From Melieria omissa (taxonomy: Eukaryota > Arthropoda > Insecta > Diptera > Ulidiidae): DNA of 64,000 nucleotides. This document shows positions 21,518 through 34,032 of this stretch, one piece after another (the first letter of the stretch is position 1; the number at the start of each line of letters is the position of its first letter). The notes beneath the pieces are model-generated. The model worked only from the letters and a program-made list of their open reading frames with translations, did not search any database and was not told where the DNA came from. The DNA is taken from assembly GCA_963971225.1 (NCBI GenBank), contig OZ020269.1, positions 35,299,264 through 35,363,263 of the forward strand, written 5' to 3'. A program made the translations under genes and the position numbers.

Positions 21518-24500
21518 TCATGCTTGAGTGTTGGTCGCTGCCTCCTCATTTAACTCCAATTGTGCTAATGTGCGAACCACCGAGCCGCGGTTCATGGGTG
21601 AGAGCCCCTGGCATAGGCTGACCACCGCATCTAAAGCCACTTCGGGACATTCCTACAATAAAAAGCAATCAGTACCCGCAATGCTCGTGAGCAGTAAGCT
21701 GCTATAAGAAGTCATACCTCCAACATTATCGTTATCTTTGAGATTATGGCATCCTGCTTAACAGCGTTTATATTCTTGATAACAGTCGAATCCGGCTTAT
21801 TTTGTTCCTCATACCAGCGCACCATTTCCTCGTTTTTGTCCCAAATGTACGACTGTGTAACGTACTCATTATTTACGTATACTGTGCTTTTAATGCGTTT
21901 ACTCACCTCAGTGGCACCCTTGTCTTCCACAAGCCAACGACGCAGCATTTGCTTAGCTTGCCCCACCGATAGGCTGTCCTGTGCCTTAACTATCTGCTTT
22001 ACGAACTCGTCTTCGAGCAGTACGCGACGCAGGCGCCAGTACAGCCACCGGCGAGAGTCACGCCATGGAATGATCTCGTTTATGCACTCCTTCTCTAACA
22101 TGCGCTCGGGTGTGTCATGCAAATCGGCGAAATGAACTGCAACCGTGTGGTAAACGTGTATTAGAACAGCAACTCGTTCCTTGATTTTGTCTTCCACCTG
22201 TGTCACCTTCGCCTTATCACCAGCAGCGACCGATTCGTCCAGTTCCTTTTTAAGCTACAGACGAAGGAAACAATTTCAAATTATACTACTACTACTATAA
22301 TAAAGCATAAACCGTATTTACCGCTATCGTCGTGGCGTCTAGGCGATGTATAGTCTTCAGCAGATCTTTTTCTTTGTATTTTATTTCCACAATGCCTTCT
22401 GGTTCCAGCACGCCAGCCCTTGCCTCTGGGTCCGCATATGTCTCCATGTAGCGGGGATTGATCAGCGAGTCCAATACCGCCCAAGCACCACCGCGCAACT
22501 CCGCATTCGGCGGCAGGTAAATAAGGACCGGTCGCTTGTATTCACGAAGACCATCCACAATGTAAGCACCAAATTTAACGATCTGCTCGTACATGTCCTT
22601 CATGCCACCAGAGAAACCACGCCAATTTGCAAATATCATTAACGGCAGCTCCTCACGGCCGAAGTCTTTAATGGCTTGAGCTGTTTTGTACGAAGAGTCA
22701 GGGTACCACACTTGTCCAGCCTGCTGCAAAGTCTACAAATAAAAAGCAAAGTAGTTCTTTAATTTAAGAACATTTTTTTTGTATACCAAATCAACTAACT
22801 TTAGCTTCTGAGTCCAAGTTAGCGGGATCTGCCGGCATTTCCACTTCAACTGTACGGGTCTCAACAGCAATAACGCCGACAGGTACGCCACCCAGACGCG
22901 CGCGTCCTGTCACTACAGTTTTCGCCCACGGTTGCATTATTTCCTTCCAACTTCCTTTGTCGAAGAACCCGGTCTCCCACTCAAGTGGATTAGCTGCAAG
23001 TGCGATTGTGCGTTAAGATTTGTTGTTTTCTCTAATTAAGACGAAAGGGGGGGGGGGGGGGGGGGCGTAAGTTATTGTATTAATAATTACCAGGATTAAC
23101 GCGCCCTGCAAGCATCCACCTGGGATCGTATGGAGACTTCGTCGGCATGAAGCCGACAGCGCGCTCCACAACATCATTTGGTGTAACAATCGGCAAATGG
23201 CAGCCAATATAAGCAGGCATGTACGACAACCAATCAAGAATAGTATAAACACCATCGAGATCCAATGCTGAAAATTTATTCACAAACACGTAGCATAAAT
23301 ACTCTCATAAAACAGGGCATTCAAAATCTGCTCAACTTTGTAGAAAGTTCGAAAATTTGATTTCACTGATTCGGTGAGTTCAAATTACACAAAATTTATG
23401 TAATCTTACATACGGATTGATTGCAATTTGCTTCTCACCTTCAGTCTTATGCGTGACGCCGTTGTTGTACATGATCTGTACGCCACCCAACTGGTTGTTG
23501 GAAGCGTAAACTTTGCGTCCAAGTAGCTGTAAAAAACGCAAATACAAAGTTAAGGACCGCTCCCTTACTATAGTGTCAAAATTTGCAATATACCTTATTC
23601 AATGCAGCATAGCCCGTCAAAATAATGTGCGAGTTGTCTATCTGAATTACGCGTTGACCTAAACGGACCAGATATGAGCCGATTCCAATGGTGCGACAAG
23701 TTACCATCGAGATGGTAACAATCTCCTCGTAAGCCTGCGAAGTTTCACCAGCAATGAGGCCGGCGTAACGCAAGTTCTCTACACCGAGACCGTCATCTTT
23801 GCCGATGATGTCGGTAATTTTATAACGAGGTTCGCCCTCATCTTCAATCAGAATAGCGCGCACCGAATTTAAACTAGCCACGTTGCTGTAGTCCTCTGTT
23901 GTAAGGTAGAGATATTTGAAACCTTTGTCTGGTTCTTCGGGGTCCTCCCAAGCTACTTTAAACATAGACTTAACTTCTTCGGCCAGACCAATACGTGCAC
24001 CGCTGTTTACTGACACATAAATCTGAATTTTAAAGAGAAACTCAGTAAATACATTTCATGAACAAAACAAAACACCGTAGATATGCATATCGGACATTAA
24101 ATACACATTTCACAATTTAAAAATTAAACATATCCAGGAGGGAAAAATACTGCATACGGCAGTGATTGTAATGTTAAAAAAAAAATGAGTACTACTATTG
24201 AAAACATATTGCAGCTTTTTATATGAAAGCACACTTAAGCACGCTCACACGGTTCATTGTGATATCACAGATATCACCCCGAATATTGGCTCTGAGAACC
24301 ACGAGGGTTCCAATATGAACCTGGATAACTAATCAGTTGTTCTTGAGCACATTATTAAATAATGTTATTTAATTGATATTTTAGAAGCATAGCAATTAAC
24401 ATAAAATAGACATAAAAGTATTTTTCCAGTCAAAAAAGTTGATGGAAAAATATCGGTTTTGGATCGTTTTTAGTTGTGAAACTTTTGTATTTAGTGTGCG

Positions 24501-27500
24501 ACATACTAAGTCGACTTACCCTAGGCACTTTTCTCGCACGCGCTAACTCCGAAGCCTTGTGAAACAGAATATCCTCTTTTATGCCGAAGGAACCAATGAA
24601 AAACGTCAAGTCGTTGGCAATCACGACCATCTCACGACCTTCGGGGTACTCAGGTGTGGCTAATACCATACGCCAAGCCACCATGCCACACTGTGATAAA
24701 TAGTAAGCAAAGATTATAGATTGGCAAGATACTCGGACGGAGGTCTAGCACTTATATACAAACATTGTTTTCGCCCGGTAAACGTTGCATTTCGAGAAGA
24801 TTATCACCATCCAGTACTAATTCCACACATTCCAATAGAATTTTTTCAGGAATTCTGATATCGACTGTAGGTCGCGCTTTGGAAAATTCCTTCCAATGGC
24901 GTTCGGTCATTTGGCGGAACATGTCGGGAATGTCGTAAACGTATGTGGTGCCGTTAGATTGTGCCTGGAAGCGCTTCTGTTGCAGGAAATCCTTCGTCAT
25001 GTACGGTGTTGAAATGGGGTGGTCATGCAGTGAGCCCTGCTTCTCACCATAAGCCTTAAATTTGATCTGAAAACCAAACCGAACATAATCGAGTGAATTG
25101 AAAGATAACTTCAATTGACTATATAACTTACAATTCCAGTCTCAGGATCAGTGTATTCGGTATACATAGAAATGTCTAAGAAGTACCCAGAGTCGTTAGC
25201 AATGCACAGACGTATAGCCTGCGTGGGCATTTGCGGCGATTGCCTGATGACCATCTTCAGTTCGGCCTGCAGCACGCGAAGCTTCCACAAACGTGGACCA
25301 TAGCGCATTATCATCTTGGTCACGGACTCTTCTATCTTGGTGGGATCCATCATTACCGTTGGTACGAAGTTTAGAAAGATGTGGTTGCAGTCAGTGCGTT
25401 TGGCGTGCGGATGTGAAAAAGCCACCTCCAACTCATCCATGGCTTCCAGAAGCACACGTTCACCTTCATTTTGCAAGTACTCAAAAGAAGCCTCCTTTAA
25501 TTGCCAACAAAAATTAATACGCTGAAATATTCTATCTCATAACGAATTGACAATCTTACATACCTTAGTAATTAGATCTGAGTGGCGAATTATGGAGCGG
25601 ATGAAAAACCGAAAATCGGTGACCTCTTGGCCTTTGGAAACTTTCGCTTTACCCAAATACAGATGCATTTTCTGATTGGCAGTGGGTAGCGCTTCGAGGT
25701 TATACGTCTTCATCCGGCTAAGCTCTAATTGGAATGCACAAGCTGGCTCCAGGTGACGGTAAATGCGGTCTTCTTCAAAGTTGTCACGCGCACGATATGT
25801 GAAGAATTTGGGAAACTGTCGCCTACAAATCAAGTGTAAAAACACTGGTTTAGTGCGTCATTTTATGGCGACCAAGACAATTGCGTACTTTTTCAACGCA
25901 GCGAATGTGATGCGACGTATCCGACGTTGGTAAAGTTCTTCACGCTGCAGCTTGCAGTAAGTGCCGAATACTTGCGCCATTTGCACGTCATCCATGTCAC
26001 CAGTTTCACGCACCGCAACGCTAACAATGTGAATGGGTTCAGTAGATTTAGCTTCCTCAACGGCGTTTGCTCGCGAAACCGGATCGGAGAGGGAAACATT
26101 AATGGATGTACTAAGGCGACCGTCAGAAATAGAATCAACTGCTTCGACTGCTTCCAGCACCTGAACAAATTTAGTACAGTTATGGTTAAATGAAATTGGA
26201 AGCAAGAACACGTCAGCATGCATACTTTAGCATTCACAAGGGCCGGAGAGGCATAATCTTCAAGTAAATCCAATATTTCATCAGAATACATCTCAAAGTG
26301 CTCGAATGAATCGAAGGCTGCCATACAACCCGTACGTAAGAAAGAAGATCCGAGCACTTCTGTTGTTGTTTCGCCGTCTTGTGTTACGCGTGAGAACAAT
26401 CTGAAATTGAGTAAATCACTAATGAACTCCATATACACTCAAGTAATTAAATAACGTTAATCATTGATAACTAATAAATTTGGCTAACAGGACCAACTTA
26501 TCAACTTACCGATTTGGATGAGCAGTGGGCAGAAGAAATTGAAAGTGCACCAGTGGCAGGCCACCCGAAAGCTCCAAGTGTTGCAAACATGTCAGTTCGT
26601 ACGAAGTATAAGCGCGCCTCACATAAACTTCAAGTGCCGCATTGCACACTTGTCTGTTCGTGTGATAGAAGAAATCATGCAGGATATCAAAGATGGACGT
26701 CTCCGACAGTATCAAGCGCTGCAAGTTTTCGGGATGGAAGTCATGGCCGTACATATCGACCGCCGAGAGGAAAATCGACTCCATCTGATTGTGACGCAGC
26801 TCGTAAGCAGGCTGGTGAGCAGCAATAAGCACTTGGCGGCAACGTAGCGCGACACGTGAGTGCTCAGCACGGTTTAGCGACGTAAGTTCGCTGAGTGTGT
26901 TGGCCAGCTCGTCCGTAAGGCCTGGTTCGTACGACCACAAGTGGTCGATAAGCAGCGTTACCAGTAAATTCTTTTTGGCCACCTGTGAGTGCGAGAATAT
27001 CGTGTTGACCACGGTCTGCATGTCATCTTTATTGCGCTCGCGTACTAAGCCCACGCACTTGTCGTAGTGGCCGTGCTGAAACTGTGATTCCACATCATAG
27101 TACTGACGTAGTAGTTCGTGCACAGCGGCCTTCATGCGCCCGCGTATGCCGTTGCGGTAGCGCTGCACCAACTGTACAATGCTTTGCGTGGTCAAGAAGA
27201 ACACATCGCGGTCGGCACGTTTTTGGAGAGTAGCGGCGTGGCTATCAATAACGCTTGCGATTTGCTGCGAGGGAAACTGCGCCAGCACACTGGTGATATT
27301 GCGCTCGTACAGTGTCATGAGCTTTCGTATCTTCTTTTCCACAGATATAGGAATGCGACCCGATATCGAGGCGATCACTTCCTGCAGCTCGAGCAGCGGA
27401 AGCGACGCATCACGCAAACTTTGCATGAATTTTTCGATAACGTCCCGAAGTCGCTGCGCGTTGTATGGCTCAGGCAGGCAATAGCCGGCTAGAGTGTTTT

Positions 27501-30500
27501 CCAATATCAATTTGTATGAGTTGTGTACGTGATTCAGTTTTTCGGGAAGAGGTGGGTTTTCAGCCTGCGGGAAGGGGTTCTTATAGGGTTGTGCTTTGGT
27601 CACTAAAGAGGGATCATCTAATTCCAAGTGTCCCAGCAGAGAGCCGGCGTCCAGTACCGCACCTGGTCGACGCAAGAACGACACAGTACCAGCCTCTTGC
27701 GATGTCAGCGTCATCACCATTTTCATAACTTCAATCTCTGCATACGCCTGTCCTTTTGAAACGTGGGCACCATCCTCTACCAGAAGATTAATGAGCTTGC
27801 CAGTCGAGGGACTGCGCAACAGAGATGGGTCGTTTTCCTTCTCGAACACACATGTTTGATTTCCAATTACGATGCGGTAGCGATCCACTTCTTCCTTCAT
27901 GTACGTAGTGTAAGATGCACCTTCGAAGGACAGTAGCATGCCACCATCCGATAAGCGATGCACCTCCACCTCCTTGAATGAGTTATTCATCAACAGAAAG
28001 TAGGAGTTGGGACCACTCTTGGCAGCTTGTACTTTGTAACGATTGCCTTCGTTGATTAACTCTACGTCTACGACATTGGTGAGAGTATTGGCGGCCTGAA
28101 TTTGACCTTTTTCCAATGAGGTCTGAAAACTGGAGAAGGATTCGCTGATCTGGCGGTCGGCAATATGCAGAGCACCGCACACGACACCGAGCAGTATGTC
28201 CGGTTTCTCCGACTGCACACGCTCTGCAATTAGTGCGTCCAGCCAAGCAGTGTCGATACTGTTGTCCAGAAAGCTATTTGTTTCCAGTAGTGTGATAAGG
28301 TATTCGACGGTAGTACGGAAATCACCGCGAATTGAAAGCTCTTTCAAAGCAATCACGAGATTTTCTCGTGCTTGCTGGCGATTCTCTCCCCACGAAAAAC
28401 AATGACCAAATTGAGAATCTGCAAATTCGTGGAGTCCGCCTGAAGCAGCTACACTGAAATAACCCCATACGTTCTTGCTTGAACGGAAATTCAACTCTTG
28501 CACAGTGCCCGAACTGGGCTTGAATCCCTCGTCAGGGTTCTCTGAAGTAATGCGCGCAGCTATAACATGTCCCGATGGCCTTGGTTTCTGCAACGGATTC
28601 TCGAAATCGATTATAGAGGTACCCCACGGCGACTCTCCGTACAGCAAACGAATATCCTTCAATCGATACAACGGTATGCCCATACCAATTTGTAGTTGGC
28701 AGGCGGGTAAATTCACATCCGCCACCATTTCCGTACAGGGATGTTCCACCTGCAGACGTGGGTTCAATTCCAAGAAGAAATATTGGCCCTCGGTGTCGTA
28801 CAGGTACTCCACAGTGCCGGCACTCACGTAGCCAACCATTTTCGCCAGACGCACAGCCGCTTTCTCCATGTCTTCGAAAACTTCTGGATGTGCCACAATA
28901 GCGGGAGCCTCCTCGATGATCTTCTGATGACGACGTTGAATTGAGCAATCACGGCCGAATAAGCTAATAGCGTTGCCATACTGATCAGCCAATAGCTGCA
29001 CTTCCAGATGGCGAGCACCTCGAGCCAGTTTCATAACGAAAATCGGCGAGCCTGGCACTTCAGCCTGCACTTGGCGGAAGAGTGCTGGAAACTCTTCAGC
29101 TGTATCAACACGACGAATACCCTTACCACCACCACCTTCAGATGCCTTAATCATTACGGGGAAACCTAAGAAGAAACAGCAAATATATATACAAATTAGT
29201 AACATGTTCTCGTTCCTCTATATATCTACGCTCTTAACATACATAAGTCATAAGCATATGAAACAGTCATACACACACACACACACACCGCAGTAGAGGT
29301 TTAACAAATTGCCGGTTTAAAAACCCTATTAAATAATTTCAATGATTAATGTAATAAAGCAATAATTTTGATTTCGAATTCCACAAATTTACACATCAAA
29401 CTAAGAGTTTTTGCTACCCGTGTAACCTGCTGAACCAATTTATATATTTTGAAGTATATGTCCAATGAATTAACTATTTGAATAATTGAATAATTAAGTC
29501 ACAATTTAAACTCAATCGTTTCCTTACTTTAATGAACTAATAAATACTCACCGATTTTAGCAACAGCTGCTAGTCCCTGTTCCACATTGCTTACGCAGCC
29601 GCGCGCAAAAAGATCACTAGAAATTTTGATCTTCTTGCCGCTATAATGAGCCTTAAGATCAGAACCTGACCACGGCAAGGTCGGTATATCAGCTGTTTGG
29701 GCTACAATCGATGAGGCCACCTTATCGCCGAGTGCCCACATAGCACGTTCCGGTGGGCCTAAGAAGACCAGTCCTTCTTTATGCAGCAGCTCCGGAAGTT
29801 TGGGATTTTCCGAGGCGTGACCCCAACCCGCCCAAACGGCCTACAAAGAACACATAAACAACTTTGAATAAACGCATAAACAGCTTTTTTTGCAACTACA
29901 ACGCTTAACACAAACGAAATGCAATTAAATGAGGTAAACAAAACAAATATATGTGTAGCGCCAACCGTGTGCACACAATGACGTCATATAATTACACATA
30001 TTTACAAGTACTTTAATACAGTAATATCTCCAACACGATGATGTTCATATGTGCAAAATTTGGCTAAAGATTTTATTCAAGAGGTAAGCTCTAGAGTAGT
30101 AGAGGCTTTGTCAATAAGGAACTACCCGGATGATAGAATTCTTTTTCAATTATGTAAATTAAAAATGTGATCAGTACACATTATCGATACATGACTGCGT
30201 TTTAAAAATTCTAAAACGTTAATAAGCAATGATCGAATGATTGCGAAAATTACGTACCTGAACTTGGGTGCGAAGAGCAATATCTACAATCAATTCGACA
30301 TTGGCATAATTGTTATTGTTAGAGCCTCCCGGTACCGGAACGTAGTGATCGGCCATTTTGATGTATTCCGCATTAGCCTTGAGATCCTCGGGTGTTACCA
30401 TAACCACAAAGCGAACGGCGCGCTCATTCTTCAGCATCTCGTACGACCAGCGACGAATGGAGCGCATGCACTTGACGGCGGCGATGCCATTGTTGGCGAT

Positions 30501-33500
30501 CAGTATGCGATTAATGACACGCGTACCGCCGAACTTCTTCACGAATTCCTCAGTGGTTGCGATGTGGAAATCACGATCCTGGTAACGGTCTTGGCTTAGG
30601 CCAGTGCCACGCGACATACTCGGTCTGCAAGAAAACACACAACAAACAAAGGCAAGACAGGTGGTTAGACGGGCTGGCTGGTTGCTAATTGCAACAATCG
30701 TTCGTCGAAATGGTCTCAAGCCAATGCTTTGCTGTCGTTAGATTAGTAAATCAATAGGCCATTGACCGAATTTGGAATGATTTCCAATGCTTTCGCTATC
30801 TTTTGTCTGCTGGGCGCAACCAGTTTCTCTGCTACACCCAAATACGAAACAGATCGAATTTTATGGAAATGGAATTTCAAATTTCGAATGTGTGTCATGA
30901 GTGTCACTGATGCTTTAGTTCAATGCAAAGCATCCGCAGGTTCAATATCTATCTGTACCATCAACACGCTGCTCAATTTACAAGCAATACAAGTATAACG
31001 TATGTATGTGTAACGTGTAATTTAAGCCAGAAACTGCTGTTGAAAATTAGTATGCAATTGTGATTACTTCAAGGTCCCTGAGCCCACCGCCATTGCGGGT
31101 GACAGCAAGTGGTGCGATTGCGCACCGTTGGACGACGGATTCTCTGTAGCTTGCATTTGCCTGCTCTGATCTCCTATATAAGCTTCGCTGTGCTGTTGTT
31201 GTTCAGGCTGATTATATTGCGGCGTATCAGTGACTTCCGTTGAGGTTTGTTGGTCGAAGGATTCAACGAGCACAAAATGTTTGGTGGCACGTCGGTTAAG
31301 CATTGCGGTCAGCCAACATAAAGCAGAGAACATTCAATCACAACCGAAACCAGTGACGTCACTTTCTAATTCAACACGTCCAACTTTCTATCGTGGTAAC
31401 TTCTTCGGTAATATAAGCATTTATGTATAAACCGATAAAATATTAAGGCTTTCGCGCAACTTCCACTAAAGCCGATCACGTTCCCAAGTAAAGTAACCAC
31501 ACCGACCGACGTCTAAAGAGCAACTGGCTGGCTGAGTAATTATTACAGGTTTTTTTAATGTGAACATACGATTCACTTCTCATTGTTGACTTTTGCATAC
31601 AAGTGCCTACCACTGTTGCCAGCATACTTCAACTTCTAGCTGTTCGCCCGCTGCAATCAGCGCTACAACAAGTCGACAACGAAGCAGCCATGAAAAACAC
31701 GAATCGCTGATTCAGTTTAGAAATTCCTAGCCACAACAAGCAGAACGTTTAACGACAACAACTACAAAGACAAAAATCGTTAACACCTCACAAGGCAAGT
31801 GCTTGCCGCTTTTTTTCGGCTCTACCTGTTCCTTCGTTTCTCGTGTTTAACACTTGCTCGGAGCATGTGTTCATTTTCAGTGATAGCAACCAACCGACCG
31901 GCGTATTCATTTTGAATTCTCTTTTGGTCTGTTCGCCCTTGGTTCACCCAGCTAACTGTGTACATGTTGACCGGCCCCCGCATCCCTTTAGTGGACTTGT
32001 TTACCATACATTCACTTGACGTTAAATACGTACACACGTACGTAGAAGCATATGTGGTTTAAACGATGCGCTTCGCAAATGTCAACAAAAATCAAAAGTG
32101 CATTTTAATTAAAAAATTTTAAATATTACAAGAGTTTGGTGCAGCCTTTTCCTTTTTGTTGTGATTTCGATTAAAATGCAAAGTATGTACTATGGAATTT
32201 CGAGTTTTCTAATCATAAAGGTGACAATGTTCTTAAAGTCATTGTAAAGGTAAATTAACGAACGTCACTGAATAAAAATATTTATAATTTAGGGAAAATT
32301 AATTATTAAAATTGATTAAATTAATTATTAAAAAGCCAATACAGGCCACAGAATAAATGTAATCAGTGATTACTAATCACTGTATAAAACGCCTAAATTT
32401 TCCGAGTGTGTATATAGTTTTCTGGTGAATTTATGTCCGACTCATCTACACTTTTAAAAAATTATTATAAAAGGCGTATAAGCTTTGTGACGAAAAAACT
32501 TAGACAATAGAGCACTTCCTATGCCACTGGCCAGCTCTACAGAAACGCCGCTTCCGCTTTTTGGACGCTCTGTCTAGTTTCAGCGACGCCGCAGAAGCTT
32601 AACTATTGAACTTAGTAAACTTCAACGAGAAGCCACCCTTTCACAACTTAATCTAAGTGCAGACTAAAGTCTTTGATTTTTTTATCGCGCTTTAACACTG
32701 GCAAAATAACTTTTGAACTTGATTCAATATAAATTGAACAATTGACCTCCATTGACATTTATATCACCTATTACAGCCTTCCACATCAGAAACACTCCCT
32801 AGTTTCTTTTCATCTCTAGGCAATATTACATTTTGTTGTTCCTTTTGGTATTAAAATTTGTGGTAGCACTCATTACCTGAGTCTTTTGCGCCGTTCCATA
32901 AGATCTGCATTTGGACGAACATCGTTTTGCAATTTTTGTGGGAACTCATCAACAGCTTCTCCTTCGTCATGCCCGTTAGTTGCGTCTATATCTTCGCCGA
33001 CCTTAAAAACACAGCAAATATTCATAATATATTTCAAGTTAAGGCTTAAACGTTTAACAAGTTTTACAAAAAATCAAAGGTAAATTTTTTCGTTTGTTGA
33101 AAAGACAATTTCTGGAATGCTTAAATTTTGTACATTTATATATCTACGTTCATATAAAATGTTTACCAATGCCCATACGATAATTGGATATTTTCGCGAT
33201 GCGTAAAGAAGAGCATAAAAAATCATCAAAAATTTTGATTCGGCAATTTTGTTTCACAAGAGTAGTTTAGTAGTAAACAGTGAAAAGTTTGAAATATCTT
33301 TAAAAAACAGAAACAGAATTAATTTCCTAAATATGTTTATAATATTTATAAATTAATTATATATATTATATAAATTTCACATCTATTGCAGTCATCTGAT
33401 TAAAGTGTGAAAAAAAATTGTTGTCCGTGAACTATTTAAAATTATACAAATTTTTTATTGCAAAATTAATCTAAAAATCTACCATATGCAAGACTACCAA

Positions 33501-33885
33501 AAGTAATAGCGATAGTAATCTTGTAAAAATGTACATCCAGAGATTACCAATTATTCGAGGAATGAGTTGGCATGATTGACGGCAATCAACGTCATTAACG
33601 TAATGTGTGTCGCATGGTGGATGTGTATTTTCAACTCACCAGAAAACTCGGTCGCTCAGAAGATGTACTGTTGCTCATGTTGTTGCTGTTGCTATTGAGA
33701 TCCACGTTATTGGTGTAGTCGCCCAATTCGTCGGAGTGGTTGTTCTCAATTGTGATATTTTCACTGGAAAATTGTACTTTCTTAATGCGGTTGCTGCTGT
33801 TGATGTTGCTATCGTCGTTACTGCTGTTCTGCAGCGGTTGCTGCGGCTCGCACACTATATTCTTATCTGTAACAGAAGTAAACAT
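21518..33885 (-). CDS. ACC: Acetyl-CoA carboxylase
   Basis: Multi-domain, biotin-dependent enzyme that makes malonyl-CoA from acetyl-CoA and bicarbonate, the committed step of fatty-acid synthesis. Exons: 33885-33640, 33001-32877, 30624-30258, 29840-29552, 29165-26510, 26400-26226, 26160-25889, 25822-25564, 25494-25132, 25066-24764, 24690-24520, 24022-23594, 23526-23439, 23267-23091, 22993-22800, 22732-22322, 22254-21718, 21652-21518; 2398 residues from Met 33885. All junctions are GT..AG and in phase. Biotin carboxylase: [20 protein letters not shown], glycine-rich ATP loop [24 protein letters not shown]. The biotinyl lysine lies in EVMKM (about 27723). A large central domain follows. Carboxyltransferase: [39 protein letters not shown]. 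The AMPK-type site [10 protein letters not shown] lies at the exon 2/3 joint. Alternative first exons at 31068-31333 and 33933-34032 are listed separately. The spacing of exons 2 and 3 (2.25 kb) leaves room for internal promoters. Confidence 0.95.
23047..23065. repeat. G19 homopolymer in an ACC intron
   Basis: Nineteen consecutive G (C on the transcribed sense strand) 25 bp inside the intron between exons 23267-23091 and 22993-22800. A run of this length is rare in AT-rich fly DNA and prone to slippage; its length may not be exact. Confidence 0.9.
31068..31333 (-). CDS. ACC: ACC alternative first exon (hydrophobic/basic N terminus)
   Basis: The ATG at 31333 is directly preceded in frame by TGA, so this Met must be the start if used. 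266 nt encode [20 protein letters not shown]..., then a Q/S/P-rich linker, ending GSGTL plus two bases before AA|GTAATC. This phase matches exon 30624-30258, which supplies one base first, giving ...[13 protein letters not shown]. The resulting protein would be 2363 residues. The first 12 residues are hydrophobic and the next ones basic, suggesting a mitochondrial or membrane address. Known biology: vertebrate ACC2 reaches the outer mitochondrial membrane through a hydrophobic N terminus. That this fly exon does the same is inference. Confidence 0.65.
32490..32650 (+). pseudogene. LINE RNase H C-terminal scrap in an ACC intron
   Basis: The plus strand reads [20 protein letters not shown]...SSFSDA...[11 protein letters not shown], which matches the ending of RNase-H-bearing LINE polyproteins (EE-x-HFLC-x-CPAL...). 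It lies antisense to ACC, between exons 33001-32877 and 30624-30258. A dead fragment of about 160 bp. Confidence 0.7.
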
Positions 33886-33932
33886 TCAATTAGAAGAGTT
33901 TTGGAGCGGCGCCGAGCCGTTGGCTGTTGCAC

Positions 33933-34032
33933 TCGTGTATGCCTCCCTGTAAGAGCGCCGCCTATTTCTCTGAAGTGCCGTCAATACAACAGTGACGAAA
34001 CACACAACTGTAAGGAGTATGGAGATGAACAT
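33933..34032 (-). CDS. ACC: Putative ACC upstream exon encoding a membrane anchor
   Basis: The ATG at 34032 opens 33 codons: about 17 mostly hydrophobic residues (FISILLTVVCFVTVVLT), then AL-QRNRRR, a basic stop-transfer-like patch, then SYREAYT. A donor A|GTGCAA at 33933/33932 and the acceptor TTCTGTTACAG before 33866 define a 66-bp intron with a CTAAT branch-point-like sequence 24-28 bases before the acceptor. The joint is in phase with exon 33866-33640, giving a 2425-residue ACC. The donor is weaker than GTRAGT, so the splice needs RNA proof. If unspliced, the frame stops (TGA at 33888-33886) immediately before Met 33885, making this a 48-codon upstream ORF instead. Confidence 0.5.

Noticed and set aside
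26506..28948. Several long plus-strand frames opposite the ACC large exon
   Set aside because: Shadows of the strongly biased codons of the ACC coding strand.
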